A stretch of DNA of 64,000 bases from Candidatus Parepulonipiscium sp. PG-Nuni2H_MBin01 (lineage in GTDB: Bacteria > Bacillota > Clostridia > Lachnospirales > Cellulosilyticaceae): the NCBI GenBank assembly GCA_001994995.1, contig MDJM01000027.1, forward strand, positions 1 to 64,000. The letters are read 5' to 3'. Of this stretch, positions 38,501 to 45,412 are shown piece by piece. Within the stretch, counting starts at the first letter, position 1, and every line of letters starts with the position of its first letter. A program made the translations under genes and the position numbers. The notes below the pieces were generated by a model. That model had not been told where the DNA came from. It ran no database searches and saw nothing but the letters and a program-made list of their open reading frames with translations.

Positions 38501-39079
38501 ACTTCGGAGGTGAAGGATACGAAGGGTATTAAGGTTTATTATTCTCGTTCTAATGGGTCTTCGGAGTGGGTGCAGGTTTATGATGATGTTGTTACTTGTA
38601 GTGATGCTAGCGTGAATGTTGAGGATATTTCAGCAGATTTTAATAAGGCGACGGGGTATGGAAAAATAACTTTGCCGGTGACTGAGATTGATGAGTATAC
38701 TATTTATGCTTTTTCGGTGAATGAGAATGGAGAGAGTCTGACTGCGGATAGCGATGTGGTGGAGGTTGCTGCTTTGTTTAACTGGGTGAAGAATGATGGA
38801 ACGGTGGTGCAGTATGCTGGTAATAATGTTATTTGGTTAGGTCCAGAGGATGCAGGCGTGAAGTATGCGTTGCCGGTTGTTTTGCTGGAGGGGACTACTA
38901 TTCAGGCTGGACCTACGATTGAGACTCCAAGTGATGGGAATTCGGATGTGGATATTAATAGCTTTTCGCTGGATTATTCGTTGGCTGACCCGCAGGAGGG
39001 TACTTATAAGGTGACTTATGCGACTAGTGCGGACTCGGATGTGCATGCTACTTTGATTTTCTATATTAGTTTTGAGTAA
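29507..39079 (+). CDS. Giant S-layer-anchored surface protein (SLH, LRR, Ig-like domains)
   Basis: 3190 residues. The start at 29507 gives a long N-region; the ATG at 29546 gives a better signal peptide (MSKRMKKHIALCLSMSLTIS). Three SLH domains lie at about 48-92, 107-165 and 170-225 (GYGDGSFRPNNGITRAE and variants), for binding pyruvylated wall polymers. Then come a beta-rich region, a Ser tract (about 385-400), an acidic linker (515-543), a DUF5011-like Ig domain (543-635), a chitobiase-C-like domain (640-725), a DLDGDGTDDG calcium-loop motif (about 733), a helical module (853-947), internalin-like leucine-rich repeats (1185-1385), a second DUF5011-like domain (1562-1645), a helical FIVAR-like module (1645-1735), about eleven Ig-like group 2 domains (1740-2702), a second chitobiase-C-like domain (2703-2785) and another FIVAR-like module (2887-2972). 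There is no LPxTG. Probably an adhesin. Base composition changes strongly along the gene. Confidence 0.9.
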   Translation: MDMFVYSLSSRENMSKRMKKHIALCLSMSLTISIIQMPIQTYASSTEFYDISTHWAQDSIEALTDVGILGGYGDGSFRPNNGITRAELSACIYKIFNLTPGTAYKSYNDVQSSFWYHEAISVVAGLGLINDYGNGMFYPDTLASREEVAYAIVQAYRLLEDNTNTKINFSFADSSDISDWAAESVTALVAEGLLAGRPDGTLDPKGAITRAEMATLLDRLTGRFITSPGNYTNFTETNNIIINTEDVTLTNVNAKGNVYIAQGVGDGDIYLNNVTIDGTLFIEGGGSNSIYINGGNINRIIIDKYDNDVRVVSTNKAEVDEIIAQSGCTIEGSMELDTAYVYASNVIFNLLPSKIFLADGISTTVNGTKLTSSQIASNGSYSLSTSSSSSSSSSSSGATSSTLPGYNSNPDAWFPWYGDNDTTVTSPTLATNITAQVGDDVTVRVSNSTTSWTDSVVLRLNGNVLVYGVDYTFDSSGNICLYDHLFTDAGSYTITAVANGFTTSTATVTITALTIEPEEPEVETEDPDEETQDPDVEEEKDTTAPTLSYYGANPLVIEYSSTMTYPSVTVRDNVDGTSYITVPTTIYDETGRIVSSVNTNNEGAIYTLIYQATDKAGNTSSELSITVQIGQATQEPVEISRPAAYADGTRRLYNNSEITTAQAISLDVTPADSSIYYSINGNGETRYTSPFYLHDFAEEETISLYAYATNDGVNSAALDIDLKIVHELTEDLDGDGTDDGSTEEPDTEDPQEPSIGLAPSIGISSANDITYSFNQDNWTIELYIPSAWESWAQSITSIVPEFGRSRISGSYYENGIYYIDVSNLTQAGSYTMFIYADGFSRTHFDYTIEDTYNNEIALELQAAMQAASDFILSLNIYPDITTVSDVEYSEQFVFQYQVDVLENIMSEADIILTQLLQGNYTDFDYIDALIDDIQTTIGQISTNFYTGTNVVTPDSFMLSTSGRTATVKCELANYITAARIVYEQEDGSKVYYDIPTNDTNWQTINYTTLDLTEGKYTIWIEVSVDGVVSNLASTSKSFWIYEDGSVSVANPTITLDGVLSDGSYITSVDATITIPEQIEFIEYTYNDSEWVRVYSSGNGGFDNTDIANISWSHKLTFTQSGTLEVKAYQNGEVTGTATQEIAISELPGLGLVPDANLRAQLGTSYAQTGVVDANGEYVLLSVLESLKVADYENAIELLSGLQYATNMYYLDVSNDSDISPNNITDLNFNHLPASLMYLDASNNPISSITGLIDAAVYGRSNGASNLKTLKLNNTNLTNEDISTLATLSYLGNLETLDISNIESLTDVSELKSLTSLKTLLLNDTQISSINGISALSKLTTLNIANTLVSDISPIATLTNLSKLYLPAGVTNISTITQLPSLTELIVHYDIVETEAFKTTLQAILGTTNEFSLAIDTEGLYDDDWALLWQEEFLEQYLPNANVSLYVNEGNEIEDPADTLVSKPNISQMIVEANGCSATITFTADNTSESAATSATLFYDVDGVRHTVIVDENNTYGTNSATWPNVKVYLDDLPDGNYTAYMYTSNKLGDSEIDTESFKIDNEAPMFIYTGSTTLNYAVGEGFSMPEVSAVDAVDGPLVVSSQITKYGEVIGAIDADEMGTYIVTYSATDSQGFTSTLVITIIVGDASKIELWEAIGIAQENAASVVVSSFGGEDIYPGTTWVTQSDLTLYEAAITTAQGVYDNENATDDSIANAIAMLAYATDMFNEKKQDGTFGTGGVVSGVTLPSEYTITLGDNTLLSATVSVENLANIVYVSSNENIVAIDGFNIIGTGIGYATVTVIATDIYGFEYTASCVVGVEPDGEINGLDLDIKTDTIFAGQSLQLTPIYLYKNSNIPDVSWALRDTDYGMATITQDGLVTAGSVTTTSAIQVTAAATVGSYSYIANSDITILPLGATVPNVSITFSDAALTLSTDDEPYELVTTLAPTAAQMLDITWHSTATDVVSVVDGVLTPVGAGTATITATVNGNGNATATCIVMVSGNGDSGSTESVPVDLVSLQSSLTLDVGDEYTLTAGVYPANATNQAINWTSSDSSLVSVSSAGVLTAHGAGDGVVITATSASNPDVSSTCTVTVNTVEPADITLNRTADTINIGGTVQLSAVISPSNATNQAVVWSSSDSLVAAVDENGLVTGLSEGTAIITVVTDNGVSADCEIEVVTSGSDIVVSKVEINPGVNQTIMQNQTLQLEALITPSAASNQQVTWSSSNESVATVDANGLVKGVGNGTAVITVTTDDGAKTDTITVVVSAIAATSITLNKSADVLLVNDDSKSYTQLVATVMPSDATNQELVWSSSDPSVATVDPTGFVSAVKTGVTTITAAISDDASLWATCSVTVSEDGDIATTGLTLNSTAEVVSVNHSVDLVATVHPTGASNQNIQWSTNNSSVATVDQYGTVTAVGEGSATITATQGSFSATCGIFCVNVPAASLSLNRTQDTIGLGSNTTLTATLGPENVSDGAITWSTSDASVVRILSQDDECAIIYGASTGEATITATASNGLSAECRVNVETGTISVTGITLDSYHYDLVEGEAVDLTAYLNPSGASNKTINWTLGNGNLAILDANADSATITAVGAGTTTVTATSADGGYTASCTLVITQKPAVEIDYSEAVLLMNETVQLTETITTGAGTLQSFGWSSSNPAVASVDENGVVSAVGYGNAIIYATAVIDGETVIAACDVTVTIAAPVATPSGGNTTSKLSVTLSAAEGATIYYTLNGVDLVDADEADIYVYTGPIELSTQTTLKAAATIEGATSLQLVEGYTFTPASPTNLKFENFSMDEGAVSGLATFSVTVSEITDGITLYHKTADESVFTASDKAAVSLGDTSATVSAMLEDNQTHSIYLVAHNGNETSAESYLYTLTLPNLEGLAADLESAYNLHSSMTNKISFFEGRDYDEDEQWVSKEAYDAYFNAIDEAQGVWNNNSDDTVAINNAIIALAEATAVFEAAISYGTPVADAPTIVDLSVGNGVTVTVTAAANNSTSEVKDTKGIKVYYSRSNGSSEWVQVYDDVVTCSDASVNVEDISADFNKATGYGKITLPVTEIDEYTIYAFSVNENGESLTADSDVVEVAALFNWVKNDGTVVQYAGNNVIWLGPEDAGVKYALPVVLLEGTTIQAGPTIETPSDGNSDVDINSFSLDYSLADPQEGTYKVTYATSADSDVHATLIFYISFE
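35560..37360 (+). repeat. Ig-like domain repeats visible in the DNA
   Basis: Within the giant gene the Ig-like units recur every 258-264 bases. The 11-mer TGGAGTTCTAG occurs at 35906, 36170 and 36434 (exact 264-base steps), with a variant at 35648. Conservation at the DNA level suggests recent duplication or gene conversion for these units, while those further right have diverged. Confidence 0.7.
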
Positions 39080-39088
39080 TAAGTATTA

Positions 39089-39118
39089 GGCTATCGCTTC
39101 GGCGGTAGTCTTTTTTTT
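39089..39118 (+). terminator. Terminator of the giant surface-protein gene
   Basis: GGCTATCGC pairs with GCGGTAGTC (two G-T pairs) over a TTCG tetraloop, followed by eight T residues. Confidence 0.9.
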
Positions 39119-39127
39119 CTCTCCCGC

Positions 39128-39160
39128 TCAGCAAAGCTGACATCCCCCTCACTAGAGTGA
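39128..39160. repeat. Two covarying mini-hairpins
   Basis: TCAGC-aaa-GCTGA (39128-39140) and TCACT-ag-AGTGA (39149-39160) begin exactly 21 bases apart, and each is followed by a C-rich stretch. The stems differ by paired, compensating changes. Confidence 0.45.
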
Positions 39161-39337
39161 CTCTCACCCACATATTATGCTCCTGTGGAAGCCTAAGTAT
39201 AGTTATATTATCTGTAGTACTTTTATAAAAAATTGGAAAAAACTTACAGGTATATAATAGGGGGTGGGGCTTTATCATATACCCTTAAGATGCTATACTA
39301 ATAGCAAATATTTCTAATTTCGGAAAGGAGATAAAGC

Positions 39338-39667
39338 GTGTTTAGGTTTTTAAAGGTTCAGAAACCAGAATCAATAGACATAGGAGAAGTAGACGACTTT
39401 ATAGCAGACATCGATGTGATAGACATTCGCGATACAAATGAGTTTGAGCAAGGACATATTGAAGGAAGTCGAAATATCCCTGCTAGGAAGTTATTATTAG
39501 AGCCTATGCGCTATCTCAAGCAAGAGCTTAAGTCTTATATAGTGTGCCAAAATGGTGTTAATAGTACTAGAGTAGCACAGATACTTAATAAAGAGGGTTT
39601 TAAAGTAGGTAATGTAAGACATGGTATGGATGCTTATCATAAGGACGACGTTTTACTTGCAGAATAA
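39338..39667 (+). CDS. Rhodanese-like domain protein
   Basis: A single rhodanese domain of 109 residues, cytoplasmic. The fold motifs are VIDIRDTNEFEQGHIEGSRNIP and the active-site loop VCQNGVNST, whose Cys would carry the persulfide. Single-domain rhodaneses move sulfane sulfur to acceptors; the partner is not visible here. The start is GTG with AGGAG 8 bases upstream. The gene is monocistronic and convergent with purA. Confidence 0.88.
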   Translation: MFRFLKVQKPESIDIGEVDDFIADIDVIDIRDTNEFEQGHIEGSRNIPARKLLLEPMRYLKQELKSYIVCQNGVNSTRVAQILNKEGFKVGNVRHGMDAYHKDDVLLAE

Positions 39668-39689
39668 GGGGCTAAAAAGCCCCTTTTTT
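39668..39689. terminator. Bidirectional terminator
   Basis: GGGGCT-aaaa-AGCCCC with T run, between the convergent rhodanese and purA genes. Confidence 0.9.
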
Positions 39690-39690
39690 G

Positions 39691-40968
39691 TTATCTATAT
39701 ATTATATCTTCACGCTTTGGTCCATTTGATATCATTGTTATAGGGTATCCTAAATGTTTTTCTACGAATTCTATATATCCTCTAGCTTGCTCAGGTAAGT
39801 TTTCGTATTTAGTAATGCCTTGTATATCACATTTCCAGCCGTCTACATATTCAAGGACCGGTTTAGCTCTGTTAAGTTCTACTGTATTTGGGAAAACTGT
39901 AGTAGTTTGCCCATCTATTTCATATGCAACACATACAGGGATTTTATCTAGGTAGCCTAGCACGTCTATTAGAGAAAATGCAATGTCTGTAGTGCCTTGT
40001 AACATGCATCCGTATTTAGAAGCGACGCAATCAAACCATCCCATGCGACGTGCGCGCCCTGTTGTAGCTCCATATTCTCCATCATCTCCACCTAGCTTCC
40101 TAAGCTGTGCTGCTTGTTCATCAAATATTTCGCTAACGAAAGCGCCTGCTCCTACTGCTGATGAGTAGGCTTTTACTACTGTAACGACTCTTTTTATTGC
40201 TGTGATAGGAACTCCTGCGCCTACAGTAGCGAAACCTGCTAATGGCGATGATGATGTTACAAACGGATAAATTCCATTGTCAGTGTCTTTTAGTGCACCT
40301 AGTTGTCCTTCTAATAATATGTTTTTTCCTTGCGCGATTGCATCATGGATAAAATAAGTTACATTAGCAATCATCGGTTTTAATCTTTGGCGATAAGTAA
40401 CTAACTTATCAAATAAATCTTTAGGATTAAGCACAACTTCTGAATCATATAGTGATGCTATTGTCTGATTTTTCATTTCACATACTTTGGCTAAACATTT
40501 TATAAGTATGTCATCATCATACATTTGAGCAACCTGAATACCAATTTTTAAATATTTATCTGCATAAAACGGGGCAATGCCTGACTTAGTGGACCCGAAG
40601 CTATCTTGGCCTAAGCGTTCTTCCTCTAATTCATCAAACAATATATGATAAGGCATAACTACTTGCGCTCTATCTGATACTAGTATATTTGGCATAGGAA
40701 CGCCGCGCTCTATTAGTCCGTCAAGTTCTTTAAATAGTTGGTCTAAATTTAAAGCTACTCCTTGTGCAATAATGTTTGTTACTCCATCACGAAATACACC
40801 AGATGGCAGTAGATGCAATGCAAATTTACCATATTCATTGATAATAGTGTGCCCCGCATTAGCACCACCTTGAAAACGCACTATTATATCTGCATCCCCA
40901 GCCATTAGGTCGGTAATTTTACCTTTCCCTTCATCGCCCCAATTTCCTCCTACAATTGCACTAACCAT
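39691..40968 (-). CDS. purA: Adenylosuccinate synthetase
   Basis: PurA joins aspartate to IMP using GTP, the first step from IMP to AMP. The GTP loop GNWGDEGKGKITD, QGGANAGHTI, GSTKSGIAPFYADK, the LLEGQLGALKDTDNGIYPF segment and GATTGRARRMGWFD are all recognisable; 425 residues is normal. It is divergent from purB, the next enzyme of the pathway, across a 190-base spacer, so the two may share control signals. I see no purine riboswitch or clear PurR box there. Confidence 0.95.
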   Translation of the reverse strand: MVSAIVGGNWGDEGKGKITDLMAGDADIIVRFQGGANAGHTIINEYGKFALHLLPSGVFRDGVTNIIAQGVALNLDQLFKELDGLIERGVPMPNILVSDRAQVVMPYHILFDELEEERLGQDSFGSTKSGIAPFYADKYLKIGIQVAQMYDDDILIKCLAKVCEMKNQTIASLYDSEVVLNPKDLFDKLVTYRQRLKPMIANVTYFIHDAIAQGKNILLEGQLGALKDTDNGIYPFVTSSSPLAGFATVGAGVPITAIKRVVTVVKAYSSAVGAGAFVSEIFDEQAAQLRKLGGDDGEYGATTGRARRMGWFDCVASKYGCMLQGTTDIAFSLIDVLGYLDKIPVCVAYEIDGQTTTVFPNTVELNRAKPVLEYVDGWKCDIQGITKYENLPEQARGYIEFVEKHLGYPITMISNGPKREDIIYR

Positions 40969-41091
40969 AGCAACTCCTCCTTATAAATATAATTTATTTA
41001 CTTAATATTACCACACCACTAATAATAATTAAAGCGGATTATGTTATATTATTTGTTAAAATGTCATAAAATGTTAGTATTATCTTAGGCA

Positions 41092-41119
41092 TTGCTTTTT
41101 TGGTAATTTAGGATATAAT
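41092..41119 (+). promoter_or_regulatory. Candidate promoter of purB
   Basis: TTGCTT (41092-41097), a 16-base spacer and TATAAT (41114-41119), about 38 bases before the purB ATG. Confidence 0.55.
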
Positions 41120-41157
41120 TATACTATGATACAAAATAAAATTTAGTGGAGGTTAAT

Positions 41158-42588
41158 ATGAGAAACTCTTACAAAAGTCCGTTAGAGGGAAGATATGCTA
41201 GCAAGGAGATGTTGTTTTTATTTTCTGAGGATAAGAAGTTTACTACTTGGCGTAAATTGTGGGTAACTTTGGCACAGGTACAGCAGGAGTTGGGTCTTGA
41301 TATTTCTGATGAGCAAATTGAGCAGTTAAAGCAATATCAGAATGATGTGAATTATGATGTGGCGCAAGTGTGGGAGCAGAAGGTGCGTCATGATGTTATG
41401 GCGCATGTGCATGCATATGGCGCTCAAGCAACTAAGGCTATGGCGATTATTCATCTTGGCGCTACTAGTTGTTATGTGGGTGATAATACGGATTTGATTA
41501 TTATGTATGAAGCGTTGGAGCTTATTCGCGTTAAGGTGCTTAATGTGATTGATGCGCTTAGTAAGTTTGCGAATGAGTACAAGGATTTACCGACTTTAGG
41601 TTTTACTCACTTTCAAGCGGCGCAGCTTACTACGGTTGGCAAACGTGCAACTCTTTGGATTCAGGAGTTGGTTTTGGATATTGAGGAGATTGATGATATT
41701 TTGGCACATAAAAAGTTGCGAGGAGCGAAGGGTACTACAGGAACTCAAGCTACTTTTATGAATTTGTTTGATGATGATTATGAAAAAGTTAAACAGCTAG
41801 ATAGCATGGTGGCTAAGAGGTTAGGATATGATGAAGTTTTTGCTGTTACAGGTCAAACTTATTCTAGAAAGATAGATTCGCGTATTTTAAATGTGCTTAG
41901 TCAAGTTGCGCAGTCGGCGTATAAGTTTAGTAATGATATTAGGTTGTTGTCGCATTTAAAAGAGATAGAAGAACCGTTTGAGAAAAATCAGATTGGCTCT
42001 TCAGCTATGGCGTATAAGCGTAATCCGATGAGAAGTGAACGTATTTCATCGCTAGCAAGGTTTGTAATTTCATTGCCGATTAACGGTGCTATTACGTCAT
42101 CAACTCAGTGGTTTGAAAGGACGTTAGATGATAGTGCTAATAAGAGACTTGCTATTTCTGAAGCGTTTTTAGCATTAGATGCAGTTCTAGAGACTTATTT
42201 AAATGTAGCAACAGGACTTGTAGTTTATCCTAAAGTTATTGGGAGTCGCATTCAAGCTGAGTTACCGTTTATGTCTACTGAGACTATTCTTATGGAAGGT
42301 GTTAAACGCGGTGGGAATAGACAGGAGTTGCATGAAAAAATTAGGAAATTATCTATGGAGGCGGCTAATAATGTTAAGATTGAAGGCGGCACTAATGATT
42401 TAATCGAACGCATTATTAATGATGGCACATTTAATATGACTAGGGATGAGTTAGAGGGGATATTAGATGCTAAGCAGTTTATTGGCGCTGCTAGTTTGCA
42501 GGTTGATATGTTTTTAACTAATGTGGTTAATCCGTTGCTTGATAGAAATAAACATGTGTTGGGTAGAACTGGCGAAGTTAGGGTGTAG
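41158..42588 (+). CDS. purB: Adenylosuccinate lyase
   Basis: A 476-residue fumarase/aspartase-superfamily enzyme that splits SAICAR and adenylosuccinate. Signature SSAMAYKRNPMRSER is intact, with the catalytic His regions HDVMAHVHAYG and TLGFTHFQAAQ. The frame opens at a GTG four codons upstream, but GGAGG is 5 bases before the ATG at 41158. Its codon usage is rich in G and T, as in most plus-strand genes to the right. A regulator gene follows after 72 bases. Confidence 0.95.
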   Translation: MRNSYKSPLEGRYASKEMLFLFSEDKKFTTWRKLWVTLAQVQQELGLDISDEQIEQLKQYQNDVNYDVAQVWEQKVRHDVMAHVHAYGAQATKAMAIIHLGATSCYVGDNTDLIIMYEALELIRVKVLNVIDALSKFANEYKDLPTLGFTHFQAAQLTTVGKRATLWIQELVLDIEEIDDILAHKKLRGAKGTTGTQATFMNLFDDDYEKVKQLDSMVAKRLGYDEVFAVTGQTYSRKIDSRILNVLSQVAQSAYKFSNDIRLLSHLKEIEEPFEKNQIGSSAMAYKRNPMRSERISSLARFVISLPINGAITSSTQWFERTLDDSANKRLAISEAFLALDAVLETYLNVATGLVVYPKVIGSRIQAELPFMSTETILMEGVKRGGNRQELHEKIRKLSMEAANNVKIEGGTNDLIERIINDGTFNMTRDELEGILDAKQFIGAASLQVDMFLTNVVNPLLDRNKHVLGRTGEVRV

Positions 42589-42660
42589 AACTTTTTTTTG
42601 AATTTACCGTTTTTTATTGTAAAATCGGGTAGAATAACTTTTATAAAGGAGGCAGGGAAT

Positions 42661-43758
42661 ATGATATCTAATCAGATTGTTCAAAATACTATTGATGGAT
42701 TAAAAGCAATAACACGCCATGATTTTTGCGTTTTAGATGCTGAGGCAAAGGTTATAGCGACGACGGGTGAAAGTGTAGTTGGTGAGTATGTGGAGGAGGT
42801 TGAAGCGTTTATTAATTCACATGCTGACAGTCAGGAGATGCAAGGTTCTCATTATGTTAAAGTTTTTGATGAGTATTTAGTGGAGTATGTTATAGCTATT
42901 CGTGGTAATGATGATGATGCATATAAGTTAGGTAAGTTAGGGGCTTTCCAAATTAAGAGTTTGCTTGTTGCTTATAAGGAGAGGTTTGATAAGGATAATT
43001 TCATTAAGAATTTGTTGTTGGATAACCTGTTGTTAGTGGATATTTATAGCAGAGCTAAGAAGTTGCATATTGAAAATAGCGTTGCACGTGTTGTTTATCT
43101 AATTGAGAGCCAGAATATTAAAGATACTAACATTTCCGAGGTGCTGCGTAACCTTTTCCCAGATAAGACTAAGGATTTTGTTACTGCTGTTGATGAGAAG
43201 AGTATTATTTTGGTTAAGGAACTAGAGTCGAGGGAAGATGATGAGATAGAGAACTTTGCCAATGAGATTTATGATACGTTAAGCTCGGAGACTATGAGTC
43301 CAGTGTCGCTTGCTATTGGTACGGTAGTTACTGATTTAAAAGATGTGTCTAACTCGTTTAAAGAATCAGCGATGGCACTTGAGGTTGGGAAGATTTTCAA
43401 CCGTGAAGGTAATATTTCTACGTATTCTAAGCTCGGTGTAGGTAGGATTATTTATCAGTTGCCATTACCTCTTTGTAAAATGTTTATACAGGAGGTGCTT
43501 AAAGGTAAGCGTGTGAGCCATTTTGATGAGGAGACGCTTACTACAGTTAGTAAGTTTTTTGAAAACAGTTTAAATGTGTCTGAAACGTCGCGTCAGCTGT
43601 ATATTCATAGAAATACTTTAGTGTACCGCCTTGATAAGTTGTTAAAACAGACAGGACTTGATTTGCGAAAATTTGATGATGCCATTATTTTTAAAATTAC
43701 TATTATGGTTAGTCAATATATGGAATATATGGAAAAGCAGAACACATCTAGGATGTAA
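42661..43758 (+). CDS. CdaR/PucR-type transcriptional regulator
   Basis: A 365-residue cytoplasmic protein. The N-terminal part (about 1-120) fits the sugar-diacid recognition domain (ISNQIVQNTIDGLKAITRHDFCVLD), the middle resembles the CdaR GGDEF-like domain (PVSLAIGTVV..FKESAMALEVGK), and the C-terminus has the PucR helix-turn-helix (NVSETSRQLYIHRNTLVYRLDKL). The frame is open 21 codons further upstream, but AAAGGAGG lies just before the ATG at 42661. Targets cannot be read from sequence; being 30 bases upstream of ftsE suggests shared transcription rather than a sugar-acid pathway. Confidence 0.85.
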   Translation: MISNQIVQNTIDGLKAITRHDFCVLDAEAKVIATTGESVVGEYVEEVEAFINSHADSQEMQGSHYVKVFDEYLVEYVIAIRGNDDDAYKLGKLGAFQIKSLLVAYKERFDKDNFIKNLLLDNLLLVDIYSRAKKLHIENSVARVVYLIESQNIKDTNISEVLRNLFPDKTKDFVTAVDEKSIILVKELESREDDEIENFANEIYDTLSSETMSPVSLAIGTVVTDLKDVSNSFKESAMALEVGKIFNREGNISTYSKLGVGRIIYQLPLPLCKMFIQEVLKGKRVSHFDEETLTTVSKFFENSLNVSETSRQLYIHRNTLVYRLDKLLKQTGLDLRKFDDAIIFKITIMVSQYMEYMEKQNTSRM

Positions 43759-43787
43759 AGGGTGTAATAAAATAGTGGAGGGTTAAG

Positions 43788-44519
43788 ATGATTGAATTAA
43801 CAGGTGTTTCTAAAATTTACTCTAACGGTGCAGTCGGACTGCACCCGACCTCCTTATATATTTCCAAAGGGGAGTTTGTATTTGTTACGGGAAATAGTGG
43901 GTCGGGTAAATCTACATTATTAAAGCTTATTTTAAAGGAAATTCCACCTTGTACAGGGCGTATAAGTATTAATAGTAGAGATATTACAACTTTGGTGGAG
44001 AGAAAAGTGCCATATCATAGACGGGATGTTGGGGTTGTGTTTCAAGATTTTAGGTTACTGCCTAATAAAACGGTATATGATAATATTGCTTTTGCCATGC
44101 AGGTGGTACAAGCACGTCCGAGAGAGATTAGACAGGCAGTGCCTGTTGCTCTAAATTTGGTTGGGTTAACGGAAAAGGCAAAGTGTTATCCGCATGAGTT
44201 ATCAGGGGGTGAACAGCAGCGTACAGCAATTGCGAGGGCGATTATTAATGATAGCCCTATATTAGTGGCGGATGAGCCTACTGGAAATTTGGACCCAGGA
44301 ACGGCACTTGGGATTATGAAGGTGCTGGAGGCTGTTAATTGTAAAGGGGTTACTGTGCTGGTGGCAACGCATGAGAGGGATATAGTAAATTCGTTTAAGA
44401 AGCGGGTTATTGAAATTAATTCAGGGCGTATTATAAAAGATGAGTTTGAAGGAGGGTATGGTAACCCTAGTTCGTATAATATTTTTAGTAAATCAAAACA
44501 AAGGAGGAATTTCATATGA
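43788..44519 (+). CDS. ftsE: Cell division ATP-binding protein FtsE
   Basis: The ATPase of the FtsEX complex, 243 residues. Walker A GNSGSGKST, Q-loop VVFQDFRLLPN, signature LSGGEQQRTAIAR and Walker B ILVADEPTGNLDP are intact. FtsEX transmits cytoplasmic ATP hydrolysis to a cell-wall hydrolase outside. Its stop codon overlaps the ftsX start (ATGA). Gram-positive FtsEX also acts in sporulation or elongation in some species. Confidence 0.94.
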   Translation: MIELTGVSKIYSNGAVGLHPTSLYISKGEFVFVTGNSGSGKSTLLKLILKEIPPCTGRISINSRDITTLVERKVPYHRRDVGVVFQDFRLLPNKTVYDNIAFAMQVVQARPREIRQAVPVALNLVGLTEKAKCYPHELSGGEQQRTAIARAIINDSPILVADEPTGNLDPGTALGIMKVLEAVNCKGVTVLVATHERDIVNSFKKRVIEINSGRIIKDEFEGGYGNPSSYNIFSKSKQRRNFI

Positions 44520-45403
44520 AGCCGTATACTATTAGTTACCTATTTTTGGAGGGACTGAAAGGGCTTTGGAAAAATAGAATGATGGCGATTGCATCAGTAG
44601 CAACTATTGTATTATCGCTGTCAGTTTTAGGTGTTTCATATTCAATTGCACAAAATTTTGATTATTTGATGAGACAACTGCAGGTGCAGATGGGGATTAC
44701 CGCTTACGTAAGTGAGTGGTATTCTGAAGATGATATAATTAGGTTGCAACAGAAGGTTAAAGACATTCCTAATGTGGAGGAGGTAGTGTATATATCAAAA
44801 GATGAGGCTTTGCAAATGTTTGCCGCGGATGATGCGAGTTTGTATGAAAATTTTAAAGATGATAATCCGCTGCCACCGTCGCTTGAGGTTATGGTATCGG
44901 ATATAGTTTATCAACAAACAATAGCAGATAGCTTAGCCGCAATTGATGGGTTAGAAGTGAGTTATTTTGAAGCAGAAACTAAGGTGTTTATTAAGCTAAA
45001 CAATTCGATACAAATTTTTTCATTTGTACTTATGGCTATACTGGCTATTATATCTTTACTACTTATAACTAACACGATTAAGCTAACACTATTTATTAGG
45101 AAGCGTGAAATAGAAATTATGAAACATATAGGAGCTACAGATTCATTTATAAGGGTTCCTTTTTTAGTTGAAGGATTAACTATTGGCATTATAGGAGCTA
45201 TAATCCCAAGTTTTATTATTTTCCACTCTTATATTTATGTTGATAATCAGGTCGCTACATTACTATCCACTATGTTTGGGGGAATTAGTTTAAAATCTGT
45301 AGAAGAGGTTATGTCTGGTTTAATACCAATTTACGCTATTTTAGCCATAGGTATTAGTGCTATTGGTAGTGCTATTGCTATTAGCAGACATTTAAATGTT
45401 TAG
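44516..45403 (+). CDS. ftsX: Cell division membrane protein FtsX
   Basis: A 295-residue permease-like subunit with four membrane segments (about 21-42, 165-190, 212-235 and 265-288) and a large outer loop after the first segment (about 50-160), the part that contacts the hydrolase. The N-terminal SYLFLEGLKGLWKNRMMAIASVATI is typical. GGAGG precedes the ATG inside the end of ftsE. The next gene, 10 bases on, encodes an M23 hydrolase, the expected partner. Confidence 0.93.
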   Translation: MKPYTISYLFLEGLKGLWKNRMMAIASVATIVLSLSVLGVSYSIAQNFDYLMRQLQVQMGITAYVSEWYSEDDIIRLQQKVKDIPNVEEVVYISKDEALQMFAADDASLYENFKDDNPLPPSLEVMVSDIVYQQTIADSLAAIDGLEVSYFEAETKVFIKLNNSIQIFSFVLMAILAIISLLLITNTIKLTLFIRKREIEIMKHIGATDSFIRVPFLVEGLTIGIIGAIIPSFIIFHSYIYVDNQVATLLSTMFGGISLKSVEEVMSGLIPIYAILAIGISAIGSAIAISRHLNV

Positions 45404-45412
45404 GGTGAGAAA

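Noticed and set aside
29507-39079. Replication origin as the cause of the C-to-G skew switch
   Set aside because: No dnaA, dnaN or DnaA-box cluster is visible, and plus-strand genes left of the switch (scfB, Uma2) are already G-rich.
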